DNA from: Enterobacter asburiae
GTDB taxonomy: Bacteria > Pseudomonadota > Gammaproteobacteria > Enterobacterales > Enterobacteriaceae
Direction of reading: 5' to 3'
Assembly (NCBI RefSeq): GCF_007035645.1
Contig: NZ_AP019632.1
Location: 2,418,001 to 2,482,000 of the forward strand
DNA: 64,000 nt
The notes under the pieces are model-generated. The model searched no databases. It was given only the letters and a program-made list of their open reading frames with translations, and was not told where the DNA came from. Position numbers and translations under genes: made by a program. Position 1 is the first letter of the stretch, and every line of letters begins with the position of its first letter. Of the stretch, positions 18,023 through 26,482 are shown in pieces.

Positions 18023-18700
18023 GTGAAAATTCTACTAATCGAAGACGACCTGGATCTCGGCAACGGCGTACGTATCGCCCTCTCCGATCAAGGGTTTGAC
18101 GTCATATGGGTTCGCCGCAAAGAGGATGCGCTGCATCAGCTGGACGTCTGCGTGCCGGAACTTATTTTGCTCGACCTGGGGCTGCCCGACGGCGACGGCA
18201 TGAGCCTGATGGCGCGTTTGCGTCAGCAGCTCAAGGGGATCCCGGTCATCATTCTGACGGCGCGAGGCACGCTGCAGGATCGGCTGAGCGGGCTGGATGC
18301 CGGTGCGGACGACTATCTCGTCAAGCCATTTATTCTCGCCGAGCTGCTGGCGCGGGTGAGAGCCCTGGCGCGGCGCAGCTACGGTTTCGAGAATGAGGCG
18401 ATAGAAATTCGGGGCCTATCGCTTCATGTTCCGACGCGCCGCGTGACGGTGAGCGCGCGCCACGTAGACCTGACGGCGAGTGAATATGCGCTGCTGGAAA
18501 CGCTGATGCTGCGCGCTGACCGCGTGATTACGCGACGGTTTCTGGAAGAACGGATATTCGGTAACAAAGAGAACCTCAGCAATGCGCTCGACGTGCATAT
18601 GGGAAATTTGCGGCGAAAAATCGGCGACGGGTATGTGCGAACGGTGCGGGGCGTCGGGTATGTCATTGATACCGTTTCAGTCCAGAAGGTGTCCGGGTAA
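18023..18700 (+). CDS. OmpR/PhoB-family response regulator (module 1)
   Basis: A 225-residue two-component regulator starting with GTG. The receiver domain has the acidic pocket EDD, phospho-acceptor D51 in LLDLGLPDGDG, and K101 in DDYLVKPF. The winged-helix output domain occupies about residues 125-218 (LTASEYALLETLM, VRTVRGVGYVID). The closest named relatives by feel are the QseB/PmrA type. The last base of its stop (18700) is the first base of the kinase ATG, so the two are co-translated. It is divergent from the mipA-like gene at 16983-17819, its likely target. Confidence 0.92.
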   Translation: MKILLIEDDLDLGNGVRIALSDQGFDVIWVRRKEDALHQLDVCVPELILLDLGLPDGDGMSLMARLRQQLKGIPVIILTARGTLQDRLSGLDAGADDYLVKPFILAELLARVRALARRSYGFENEAIEIRGLSLHVPTRRVTVSARHVDLTASEYALLETLMLRADRVITRRFLEERIFGNKENLSNALDVHMGNLRRKIGDGYVRTVRGVGYVIDTVSVQKVSG

Positions 18701-20088
18701 TGCAAAACGTCTGGTACCACCTGAGACGCCCAACGCTGGTACGGCGAATTATTATCGCCCAGTTGCTGCTGCTTACCCTGCTGTGGTGTCTATTTTTAAC
18801 CTTTATTCTGTGGGAGGACCTGCGCAGCCCTCCCATCCTTACGGGCAGTCATACCTACGACACCCTTTTTATCCTGGTCGAGCGGATGGACGAACACCCG
18901 CAGGATCGCACCGCGGTGCTGGAAGCCTTTAGCAAGGCGCTGCGTGAGGGCTATGGCGGCGGCGAAGATCCCGCGCTGTCAATCAACTTCATCGTGCGCA
19001 AAAATAACGCGATTATTTTTTCATCGCCTGATGCGCCAACGGGGGTAACCAACACCCGGTTTGGGGAAATGCAGCGTGTTCAGAGCGATGGTCGTACCTG
19101 GACCAGCCGAACCCTTAAATCCGCTCATTCCGACGTGGAGGTTACCCTTTTCACCCCGGCCGGCGGCTGGAACTTCTTTATCTACCTGAACTCGCGCGGC
19201 TACTACATCATGCCGCTGCTGGTCTGCTTCCCTTTTCTTCTGTTTCCCGCGTGGCTGTCAATCCGCATTGCGATGCGCCCCTGGAACAAGGTGGTCAATG
19301 AAATTACGCTACGCACGCCTGACGATCTCTCCCCTTTAAAAGCCGTTCCCGGACACAGGGAGCTTCGCCAGATGGTGGATGCGATCAATGACTTCCTTGC
19401 CAGGGTGCGTGAAAGCGCGGAAAGGGAACGTATTTTCATTGCGGATGCCGCGCACGAGCTGCGTACGCCCCTCGCGGCGATGCGCATCAACGTGGAAGCG
19501 CTGCAGTCCTGGGTCATCAGTGAGAGTCAGCAGGAGCTGCTTGCGGGGGTGATTCGCAGCAACAGTCGGGCAGCGCGTCTCGTCAACCAGCTGCTGCTGA
19601 TGATGCACAGCGAAGCGCGGATTGATACGGACAGGGAGCCCGTGCCGCTGACGACGCTTATTCAGGAGCGAATGGCCGAGCTGGAACCGCTGGCGTCTGC
19701 GCGCAGGATTGAGCTGGAATTCTTCGCCGAGGATGACATCTGGATCCCCGGCGTCAGGGAACGCCTGGTGTCGCTTATTGATAACCTCATTGAGAACGCT
19801 GTGAAGTACAGTCCCGAGCGCGGGCGGATTCAGGTCGATGTCTGCATAGCAGATGGCTTCGCGCGGCTTCGCGTTTCAGATGCAGGGCCCGGTATTCCGG
19901 TTGAACTGCGCGAGCGCGTGTTCGACCGTTTTTTCCGCGACCCCAATCAGGTGCAAAGCGGGAGCGGGCTGGGGCTTGCCATCGTTAAAGCGGTGGCGCA
20001 GCAACACAACAGCAGCGTAAACCTGAGTACTTCCGCTGAAGGTGGCCTGATGGTGACGGTTGACTTCCCGAACCGCACGTTTTGCTAA
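18700..20088 (+). CDS. Sensor histidine kinase (module 1)
   Basis: A 462-residue inner membrane kinase partnered with the preceding regulator. It has a membrane helix at about residues 17-38, a periplasmic sensor region of about 130 residues and a second helix at about 168-190. HAMP and HisKA follow, with the phosphorylated H252 in ADAAHELRTPLAAMR. The catalytic domain shows the N box (LIDNLIENAVKYS), G1 (DAGPGIP) and G2 (SGSGLGLAIVKA). The signal sensed is not evident. A short gap then leads to oqxR on the same strand. Confidence 0.92.
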   Translation: MQNVWYHLRRPTLVRRIIIAQLLLLTLLWCLFLTFILWEDLRSPPILTGSHTYDTLFILVERMDEHPQDRTAVLEAFSKALREGYGGGEDPALSINFIVRKNNAIIFSSPDAPTGVTNTRFGEMQRVQSDGRTWTSRTLKSAHSDVEVTLFTPAGGWNFFIYLNSRGYYIMPLLVCFPFLLFPAWLSIRIAMRPWNKVVNEITLRTPDDLSPLKAVPGHRELRQMVDAINDFLARVRESAERERIFIADAAHELRTPLAAMRINVEALQSWVISESQQELLAGVIRSNSRAARLVNQLLLMMHSEARIDTDREPVPLTTLIQERMAELEPLASARRIELEFFAEDDIWIPGVRERLVSLIDNLIENAVKYSPERGRIQVDVCIADGFARLRVSDAGPGIPVELRERVFDRFFRDPNQVQSGSGLGLAIVKAVAQQHNSSVNLSTSAEGGLMVTVDFPNRTFC

Positions 20089-20225
20089 ATCAGAACAGGG
20101 AGTTCGATCGCAAATGCCGCAGATTGCTTCAAAATAATTACCGTATTTGTTATATTGTTGTTTATTGCTTATTCACCTCTGCGGTGCCAAAAAGAACAAG
20201 ATTCACCGCAACCCAGGACAGAGAA

Positions 20226-20705
20226 ATGTTAGATTACCGCTTCCCGACAGCTTTGCAGATGGTTCTCAGCGTAGCGATGGCGGAGCAATTGGGTGAACGT
20301 TCCACGAGTGCGATTCTGGCCTACGGCCTGGAAGCGAACCCGAGCTTCATCCGCAAATTGATGGTTCCGCTGACGCGTGACGGCATCATCGTCTCAACGC
20401 TTGGCCGTAACGGCTCAATTCATCTTGGTCGCCCGCCGGAAGAGATCACCCTGCGCGACATCTACCTTTCGGTCATCGAAGATAAAAAGCTGTGGGCGTC
20501 GCGCCCTGACGTGCCGGCCCGCTGCGTGGTCAGCGCTAACGCCTGCTGGTACTTCAAATCAATATCGGAAGAAGCCGAGGAGGCTTCGTTAGCGGTACTG
20601 GCCCGCCATACCGTGGCCAGCGCCCTGGAAGCGGTCAAAAACGCCGATAGCAGCGGATGGGATCCCCTCCCGGACCTTATTGCCCAGTATCAAAAAACGT
20701 CTTAG
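20226..20705 (+). CDS. oqxR: OqxR, Rrf2-family repressor of oqxAB
   Basis: A 159-residue winged-helix regulator. The start at 20226 (MLDYRFPTALQM) follows CAGAGAA; an upstream frame opening at 20082 is rejected because it overlaps the kinase and adds 48 non-family residues. Rrf2 features are the N-terminal winged helix (NPSFIRKLMVPLTRDGIIVSTLGRNGSIHLGRP). Only two cysteines are present (ARCVV and NACWY), fewer than the three of [Fe-S] sensors such as IscR and NsrR. In Klebsiella, loss of OqxR derepresses oqxAB. The gene looks intact, and it converges on oqxB with a shared terminator between. Confidence 0.93.
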   Translation: MLDYRFPTALQMVLSVAMAEQLGERSTSAILAYGLEANPSFIRKLMVPLTRDGIIVSTLGRNGSIHLGRPPEEITLRDIYLSVIEDKKLWASRPDVPARCVVSANACWYFKSISEEAEEASLAVLARHTVASALEAVKNADSSGWDPLPDLIAQYQKTS

Positions 20706-20710
20706 CGAAC

Positions 20711-20743
20711 TTGCCGGGTGGCGCTGCGCTAACCCGGCCTACA
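20711..20743. repeat. REP element
   Basis: TTGCCGGGTGGCGCTGCGCT followed by AACCCGGCCTACA has the form of an enterobacterial repetitive extragenic palindrome: a GCCGGGT...ACCCGGC stem with an internal mismatch. It lies between the convergent oqxR and oqxB genes. Confidence 0.85.
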
Positions 20744-20752
20744 TTCAGATGT

Positions 20753-20786
20753 AAAAAAACCGCCTTCACAATGAAGGCGGTTTTTT
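20753..20786. terminator. Bidirectional terminator between oqxR and oqxB
   Basis: CCGCCTTCA and TGAAGGCGG form a perfect 9-bp stem with a 3-base loop, flanked by seven A on the left and six T on the right. It can terminate in both directions. Confidence 0.92.
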
Positions 20787-20802
20787 ATTATCTGCAGCGT
20801 TC

Positions 20803-23800
20803 CTATGCGGGCAGAACGTCCCTTTCCTCTTTTTTCCCGCGCGTCACGAATTTACGCAGCGTCACGTAAAACACCGGCGTCAGGAATAGACCAAACAGCG
20901 TCACGCCCAGCATCCCGGAGAAGACCGTGATCCCGGTGACGCCGCGCACTTCTGCGCCCGCGCCGTGGCCGAGGATCAGCGGAATAGTCCCGGCAATAAA
21001 GGCGATGGAGGTCATCACAATCGGACGTAAACGCAGGCGGCACGCCTCCAGCGCGGCTTCCATAATGCCTTTGCCCTGAATTTCCAGCTCGCGAGCAAAC
21101 TCCACGATAAGAATCGCGTTTTTACACGCCAGCCCCATCAGCACCACCAGCCCCACCTGCACGAAGACGTTGTTATCGCCACCGGTCAGCCAGACGCCAA
21201 ACAGCGCGGAGAGCATCGTCATCGGCACGATGAGGATCACCGCCAGCGGCAGCGTCCAGCTTTCATACAGCGCCGCCAGGACCAGGAACGCCAGCAGCAC
21301 CGCGACCGGGAAGACGATCAGCGCCGTGTTGCCCTGCGTCGCCTGCTGGAAGCTCAGGTCCGTCCATTCAATGTTCATCCCGTTTGGCAGGATCTGCTTA
21401 GACATCGCGTCCAGCTGCGTCATCGCCTGCGAGGACGAGAGCACGCGCGGGTCGGCATCGCCAATCAGATCCGCCGCCGGGTAGCCATTGTAGCGGATCA
21501 CCGGATCCGGCCCGTAGGTGGTCGTGATTTTCACCATGCTGCCAATCGGCACCATTTCGCCCTGACTATTACGGGTGCGTAAATTCGCAATATCTTCAAC
21601 GCTGTCGCGGAACTGCCCGTCGGCCTGCGCCATCACGCGCCAGGTACGGCCGAACTGGTTGAAGTCATTCACGTACGACGAGCCCAGATAGGTTTGCAGC
21701 GTTCCGAAAAGATCGGTCAGCGACACGCCCTGCGCTTTCGCCTTGTCACGGTCGACCTGCACGTCCAGCTGCGGAACGTTAGCCTGGTAGGTTGAGATCG
21801 GGAAGTGCATTCCCGGGGTCTGCATAATCGCGCCGGACATGGTGTTCACCGCGTTTTGCAGCGCGCCATACCCCAGACCGCCTCGGTCCTGGATGTACAG
21901 AGAATAGCCCGACCCCTGACCCAGCCCTAAAATCGGCGGCGGCAGAATGGAGAAGCCAAAGCCTTCCTGAATTTGCGCGATTTTCGCGTTAATCTCCGCG
22001 TTTATTTCCGCCGCAGTATGTTTGCGCTGGTCGAACGGCTTCAGGCCAAAGAAGACCGTCCCGGTATTCGGCGTATTGGTAAACTGCAGCGCGTTCAGCC
22101 CCGGGAACGCAACCGCGTAATCCACCCCTTCGGTATTCATCCCGATTTCGCTCATTTTGCGGATCACCGCGTCGGTGCGCGCCAGCGAAGAACCTTCCGG
22201 CATTTTCACGCCGCCAATCAGGTACAGCTTATCCTGCGTCGGAATAAACCCGCCGGGCACCGCTTTAAACATCACGCCAGCGGCACAGAGCAGCAGCAGA
22301 TACACCACAAATACCGAGCCGCGCCGTCCCAGCGTTTTGCCCACCAGCCCCTGATAGCCGTTCGAGCTGCGGTGGAAAAAGCGGTTAAACGGACGGAAAA
22401 TCCAGCCGAACAGACGATCGATAAGCCGGGTCGGGAAATCTTTCGGCGCGCCGTGCGGTTTTAACAGCAGTGCCGCCAGCGCCGGAGAGAGCGTCAGCGA
22501 GTTAATAGCGGAGATGACCGTGGAAATCGCGATCGTCACCGCAAACTGCTTGTAGAACTGACCGGTAACGCCCGAGAGAAACGCCATCGGCACAAACACC
22601 GCGCACAGCACCAGCGCAATCGCGATAATCGGCCCGGACACTTCGCGCATCGCCTGATGCGCCGCCGCAAGCGGAGCAAGCCCCTCTTCTATGTTTCGCT
22701 CGACGTTTTCCACCACCACGATGGCGTCGTCCACCACGATGCCGATGGCCAGCACCAGCCCGAACAAACTCAGGGTGTTCAGCGAGAAGCCGAGCAGGTA
22801 GAGAATGCTGAAGGTACCCACCACCGAAACCGGCACCGCGATCAGCGGAATGATCGACGCGCGCCAGGTTTGCAGGAACAGGATCACCACCAGCACCACC
22901 AGCACCACCGCTTCCAGCAGCGTTTGCACCACCGCACGGATCGAATCGCGCACGAAAACGGTCGGATCGTAAGGTGCCGCCCACTTCATGTCAGCCGGGA
23001 AGCGCGTGGACAGTTCGTCCATTTTCGCGCGCACCGCGTTAGACAAATCAATGGCGTTCGCCCCAGGCGACTGGAAGATACCAATCCCGACCGCGTCTTT
23101 ATTGTTCAGTTGGGAACGCAGCGCATAGCTGCCGGACCCCATTTCGATACGCGCCACGTCGCGCAGGCGGACGACCGTACCGTCCTGCGTCGTTTTCAGG
23201 ACAATATTGCCGAACTCTTCTTCGGTATGCAGACGCCCCTGGGCGTTAATGGAGATCAGGAAATCGCTCTCTTTCGGCAGCGGCTCGGCGCCAAGCTGCC
23301 CGGCGGACACCTGCACGTTCTGCTCCTGCATCGCCGTCACCACGTCCGACGCGGTCAGCCCGCGGGCCGCCACCTTGTTGGGATCCAGCCAGACGCGCAT
23401 CGCGTATTCACCCGAGCCGAAAATCTGGATCTGGCCGACGCCGGGCAGGCGCGCCAGCTCGTCCTTCACCTTCAGCGTGGCGTAGTTACGCATATACAGG
23501 GAGTCGTACTTACCGTTAGGCGAAAACAGATGCACAACCAGCGTCAGCGTCGGGGACTGTTTCTGGGTGGTAATGCCCAGGCGCCGCACGTCTTCCGGCA
23601 GACGCGCTTCGGCCTGCGCGACGCGGTTTTGCACCTGCACCTGCGCCTGATCCGGGTCGGTACCCGGACGGAAGGTGACGGTGGTGACCAGCACGCCGTC
23701 GGAGCCCGCGACGGACTTCATGTACATCATGTTCTCAACGCCGTTGATCGCCTCTTCCAGCGGCGTCGCCACCGTCTCGGCAATCACTTTCGGGTTGGCG

Positions 23801-23958
23801 CCCGGGTACTCCGCGCGCACCTGCACGCTTGGCGGCACGACGTCAGGATATTCGCTCACCGGCAGGAGCGGAATGGCGATTAACCCTGTGATAAAAATCA
23901 GAATCGACAGCACCGCGGCAAAGATCGGCCTGTCGATGAAAAAGCGGGAAAAGTCCAT
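20803..23958 (-). CDS. oqxB: OqxB, RND multidrug efflux pump
   Basis: A 1051-residue inner membrane RND transporter with 12 helices and two large periplasmic domains, essentially the published OqxB sequence (1050 residues) with scattered substitutions. The start MDFSRFFIDRPIFAAVLS is diagnostic. Proton-relay residues are present: the Asp pair in LAIGIVVDDAIVVVENVE (helix 4, about residue 410) and the Lys in LACKNAILIVEFARE (helix 10). The pump exports quinolones, chloramphenicol, nitrofurantoin and quinoxalines with OqxA and a TolC-type channel. It lies 23 bases after oqxA in one operon. The chromosomal setting with rarA and oqxR indicates the native, not plasmid, locus. Confidence 0.97.
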   Translation of the reverse strand: MDFSRFFIDRPIFAAVLSILIFITGLIAIPLLPVSEYPDVVPPSVQVRAEYPGANPKVIAETVATPLEEAINGVENMMYMKSVAGSDGVLVTTVTFRPGTDPDQAQVQVQNRVAQAEARLPEDVRRLGITTQKQSPTLTLVVHLFSPNGKYDSLYMRNYATLKVKDELARLPGVGQIQIFGSGEYAMRVWLDPNKVAARGLTASDVVTAMQEQNVQVSAGQLGAEPLPKESDFLISINAQGRLHTEEEFGNIVLKTTQDGTVVRLRDVARIEMGSGSYALRSQLNNKDAVGIGIFQSPGANAIDLSNAVRAKMDELSTRFPADMKWAAPYDPTVFVRDSIRAVVQTLLEAVVLVVLVVILFLQTWRASIIPLIAVPVSVVGTFSILYLLGFSLNTLSLFGLVLAIGIVVDDAIVVVENVERNIEEGLAPLAAAHQAMREVSGPIIAIALVLCAVFVPMAFLSGVTGQFYKQFAVTIAISTVISAINSLTLSPALAALLLKPHGAPKDFPTRLIDRLFGWIFRPFNRFFHRSSNGYQGLVGKTLGRRGSVFVVYLLLLCAAGVMFKAVPGGFIPTQDKLYLIGGVKMPEGSSLARTDAVIRKMSEIGMNTEGVDYAVAFPGLNALQFTNTPNTGTVFFGLKPFDQRKHTAAEINAEINAKIAQIQEGFGFSILPPPILGLGQGSGYSLYIQDRGGLGYGALQNAVNTMSGAIMQTPGMHFPISTYQANVPQLDVQVDRDKAKAQGVSLTDLFGTLQTYLGSSYVNDFNQFGRTWRVMAQADGQFRDSVEDIANLRTRNSQGEMVPIGSMVKITTTYGPDPVIRYNGYPAADLIGDADPRVLSSSQAMTQLDAMSKQILPNGMNIEWTDLSFQQATQGNTALIVFPVAVLLAFLVLAALYESWTLPLAVILIVPMTMLSALFGVWLTGGDNNVFVQVGLVVLMGLACKNAILIVEFARELEIQGKGIMEAALEACRLRLRPIVMTSIAFIAGTIPLILGHGAGAEVRGVTGITVFSGMLGVTLFGLFLTPVFYVTLRKFVTRGKKEERDVLPA

Positions 23959-23981
23959 GGATGGATTCTCAGGTCAAGGGA

Positions 23982-25157
23982 TCAGTTGAGGGCGCTGGTG
24001 GCGGTCATGGCAACGGTTTTCGCGTTAACCGGCATCCCCGGCATAAACACTTTTTGTAAACCCTCGACGATGACTTTATCGCCAGGGTTCAGCCCCTGCC
24101 GCACGATGCGTAAACCGTCTGCCAGACGGCCCGGCGTAATGTCACGGCGCTGCGCTTTCCCCTCTTTATCGACGATATAAACGTACTTACGATCCTGATC
24201 GGTCAGCACCGCTTTGTCGTCGATAAGCGTGGCTTTGAACTCCGCGCTGCCCGGCAGGCGGACGCGGGCAAAAAGTCCCGGCGTGAACTGACGCTGGGCG
24301 TTATCCAGCAGCGCGCGCATGCGGATGGTGCCGGTACTCGGCGTCAGCTGATTATCAAGGAAGTCCACTTTGCCCTGATGGGGATAACCCTCCTCGCCCG
24401 TCAGGCCAATCTCAACCGGAAGCGCCGTGTGATTGCTGGACGCCCCCTGCCCGCTGCGGGCCAGATTCTGGTAGTGAAGGTAGGTCGACTCGTCCACGTC
24501 AAAGTAGACATAAACCGTCTTCTGCGAGACCAGAGTGGTAAGAACGCTGGCGGTGTCGCCCGCTGTCACCAGGTTGCCGCTGGTGATCAGCGCCCGGCTG
24601 GCGCGACCGTCGATAGGCGCGGTGACTTTGGTGAAGTCCAGGTTGAGCTGCGCGGCGTCAACTGCCGCCTGCGCGGCACGGATATCGGCCTGCGCCTGAG
24701 TGGCGGCCGAACGACGCTGCTCCCACTCTTCGCGGGAGACAACGTTGGTATTGACCAGCTTATCGGTACGATTAGCCTCACTTTGCGCCAGGCTGGCCTG
24801 CGTTTTAGCTCTCGCCAGGTTCGCCTGCGCCTGTTCCAGCGCCGCGCGATAGGTTCGGTCATCAATCGTGAACAGCACCTCGCCCTTCTTCACTTCCTGG
24901 CCGTCGGTGTAATTCACTTTATCAATGTAGCCGGAAACGCGCGGACGGAGCTGAACGCTCTCCACCGCTTCAATCCGGCCGTTAAAGCTATCCCACTGGC
25001 TAATGGATTTCACCACCACGTCAGCAGCGCTGACGGCGGGCGCAGGCGGCGCGGCGTTTTGCGCGACGCTGTTGTCGCATCCGACGAGCAGCATGGAGAG
25101 CAACATGACCCCCAGCGCGTTCAGATGAAAGTTACCCCAGGTTTTTTGCAGGCTCAT
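23982..25157 (-). CDS. oqxA: OqxA, periplasmic adaptor of the OqxAB pump
   Basis: A 391-residue membrane-fusion lipoprotein. The start at 25157 (MSLQKTWGNFHLNALG) gives the known OqxA length; the upstream ATG at 25247 would add 30 non-family residues. The lipobox LLVGC places the acylated cysteine near residue 27. Barrel-sandwich (lipoyl) halves flank a coiled-coil hairpin (LEQAQANLARAKTQASLAQSEAN region). It links OqxB to the outer membrane channel. Expression is expected to be activated by RarA and repressed by OqxR; a mar/rob-box-like element lies 182 bases upstream. Confidence 0.97.
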   Translation of the reverse strand: MSLQKTWGNFHLNALGVMLLSMLLVGCDNSVAQNAAPPAPAVSAADVVVKSISQWDSFNGRIEAVESVQLRPRVSGYIDKVNYTDGQEVKKGEVLFTIDDRTYRAALEQAQANLARAKTQASLAQSEANRTDKLVNTNVVSREEWEQRRSAATQAQADIRAAQAAVDAAQLNLDFTKVTAPIDGRASRALITSGNLVTAGDTASVLTTLVSQKTVYVYFDVDESTYLHYQNLARSGQGASSNHTALPVEIGLTGEEGYPHQGKVDFLDNQLTPSTGTIRMRALLDNAQRQFTPGLFARVRLPGSAEFKATLIDDKAVLTDQDRKYVYIVDKEGKAQRRDITPGRLADGLRIVRQGLNPGDKVIVEGLQKVFMPGMPVNAKTVAMTATSALN

Positions 25158-25493
25158 TATTTTTATTCCGGTAATTGTCGCCGCCGGGCAAGACGCAGCA
25201 GGAGGCACTGCGCCACTTCCTTTGTCCGGTGGCTGTCTTAAGGCCATTTGTGTCGTTCATCGCCACAAAACTGTAACAGTTGCGAATACACTATCGCGGC
25301 GATTGTAGGAAGGCGCTTAACTAAGTGCAAGAATAATTGTTGCACTTTATGTGCTATTTGAGCGGATGTGAAAAGACCCGTTACGGTCAGGGATTTAAAT
25401 GCAACAATAAAACTTGCAATTAATACAAAAACGCGCCACCTTTTAATGCAACAGACAAAGATACTTTTTAACAGGCAGCGTGGGAGTAACCCG
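25158..25493. promoter_or_regulatory. Divergent oqxA/rarA control region (336 bases, no gene)
   Basis: This AT-rich gap holds the promoters of both divergent genes. One stretch at 25339-25357 fits a mar/sox/rob box (separate entry). Repeats of TGCAAC/GTTGCA-type words recur through the gap. No open frame here looks coding. Confidence 0.7.
25339..25357 (-). promoter_or_regulatory. Candidate mar/rob/RarA box for oqxAB
   Basis: Read on the minus strand, ATAGCACATAAAGTGCAAC matches 12 of the 14 defined positions of the MarA/SoxS/Rob site AYnGCACnnWnnRYYAAAY. RarA belongs to this regulator group and activates oqxAB. The match was made by eye. Confidence 0.4.
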
Positions 25494-25847
25494 ATGAACA
25501 CTGGCGCATTTATGCATGATTTACTCGACTGGATCGACAACAACCTTGATAGCCGTCTGGACATTGGGTCCGTTGCCAGGCGATCCGGCTACTCAAAATG
25601 GCATCTCCAGCGCCTGTTTAAAGAGCATACGGGCTATCCCCTCGCCGGGTATATTCGCGCACAAAAGCTGCAAAAATCGGTTGAGCGCTTAACCCGCAGC
25701 GATGAGCCGATTCTGAACGTGGCGATCGCGCTGGGCTTCGATTCCCAGCAGTCCTTCAACCGCAGCTTTAAGCGTCAGTATGGTCAGGCGCCCGGGGCGT
25801 GGCGGCGGAGTATGGGTGGCCCGGAATCGCAGCTGCTTTGCCAGTGA
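25494..25847 (+). CDS. rarA: RarA, AraC/XylS-family activator of oqxAB
   Basis: A 117-residue, DNA-binding-only AraC-type regulator of the MarA/SoxS/RamA size class. The start MNTGAFMHDLLDWIDNNL at 25494 follows GGGAG; the longer frame from 25368 is not supported. Two helix-turn-helix units are visible, SVARRSGYSKWHLQRLFKEH and ILNVAIALGFDSQQSFNRSFKRQYG. In Klebsiella and Enterobacter RarA raises oqxAB and acrAB expression and gives multidrug resistance when overproduced. It is divergent from oqxA. No internal defect was seen. Confidence 0.95.
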   Translation: MNTGAFMHDLLDWIDNNLDSRLDIGSVARRSGYSKWHLQRLFKEHTGYPLAGYIRAQKLQKSVERLTRSDEPILNVAIALGFDSQQSFNRSFKRQYGQAPGAWRRSMGGPESQLLCQ

Positions 25848-25885
25848 CGCATATTTTGCTGCAACATCGATCGGTAGCTGCTATA

Positions 25886-25901
25886 CTGTATATAAATACA
25901 G
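25886..25901. promoter_or_regulatory. LexA (SOS) box upstream of yebG
   Basis: CTGTATATAAATACAG is a perfect CTG-N10-CAG site inside a longer palindrome (ACTGTA...TACAGT). It lies 17 bases before the yebG start. yebG is a classic SOS gene. Confidence 0.92.
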
Positions 25902-25917
25902 TATAGCGAGGTGCCCG

Positions 25918-26235
25918 ATGGCTGTTGAAACAAAATTTGTTGTCGTAAGAAAAGGTGAAGAGAAAATGACATTTGCCAGTAAGAAAGAGGCTGACGCTCA
26001 CGACAAGCTGCTCGATATGGCAGACGCGTTCACCGACTGGCTGTTGCAAAGCGGAATGCAAATGGATGAAACGCAGGCTGAAAATCTTGGCCTGTATCTC
26101 GCCGAGCAGAAAGATACCGTGCAGCATATTCTGCGTACCAGCAAGCTTCCCGATCTCAATGCTTCAGCTGCAGCGGGTAAAACAGAATCCGATGCGGCTG
26201 ACACGAAAAAAATCAGGGCCGTGAAAGCGGCCTGA
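25918..26235 (+). CDS. yebG: YebG, SOS-induced DNA-damage protein
   Basis: A 105-residue protein matching E. coli YebG (96 residues): MAVETKFVVVRKGEEKM at the N-terminus, FASKKEADAHDKLLDMAD and LGLYLAEQKDTVQHILRTSKLP in the middle, then a variable charged tail longer than in E. coli. The ATG at 25918 follows GCGAGG. LexA control is shown by the consensus box just upstream. Its molecular role is not known. In E. coli yebG lies near purT; here it follows rarA, so the position differs. A strong terminator follows. Confidence 0.93.
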   Translation: MAVETKFVVVRKGEEKMTFASKKEADAHDKLLDMADAFTDWLLQSGMQMDETQAENLGLYLAEQKDTVQHILRTSKLPDLNASAAAGKTESDAADTKKIRAVKAA

Positions 26236-26264
26236 TTGTCAGAAAAACCATCACCGATCCTGGC

Positions 26265-26296
26265 GCCGTAAGCAGATAACTGCTTACGGCTTTTTT
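26265..26296 (+). terminator. yebG terminator
   Basis: GCCGTAAGCAG and CTGCTTACGGC form a perfect 11-bp stem with an ATAA loop, followed by six T. Confidence 0.95.
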
Positions 26297-26374
26297 GCTG
26301 TCTGTCGGGATCCACTGCTGGTTGATGGTAACAATGTCATTGTTTCATATTCAGAACATAAATAAGGAGATGGC

Positions 26375-26482
26375 GTGCGCCAGGAAATGAAGGCGAAAAT
26401 CATCAGGATCTGTGATTCAAAAATTGCCTCTTCAGCAACCTCGTCTCAGCCCTGTAACACGCTAATGGGGGATGGCAGGTGA
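26375..26482 (+). pseudogene. Remnant of an AbrB/MazE-type antitoxin N-terminus
   Basis: A 35-codon frame opens with GTG after AAGGAG and soon reads MKAKIIRICDSK (the ATG is at 26387). This resembles the MKAKIIRIGNSKG opening of AbrB/MazE-fold antitoxins, but the reading then becomes unrelated and stops. The next frame contains LPLQQPRLS, vaguely like the expected IPKPLLEQ segment, which suggests a frameshift. No toxin gene is visible downstream. Identification rests on about twelve residues. Confidence 0.35.

Noticed and set aside
20803..25247. Long open frames on the plus strand opposite oqxB and oqxA (for example 22657-23883 and 24378-25241)
   Set aside because: They are antisense shadows of GC-rich genes with strong codon bias. 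Their translations are rich in Arg and His and match no family, while the minus-strand proteins are clear OqxB and OqxA.
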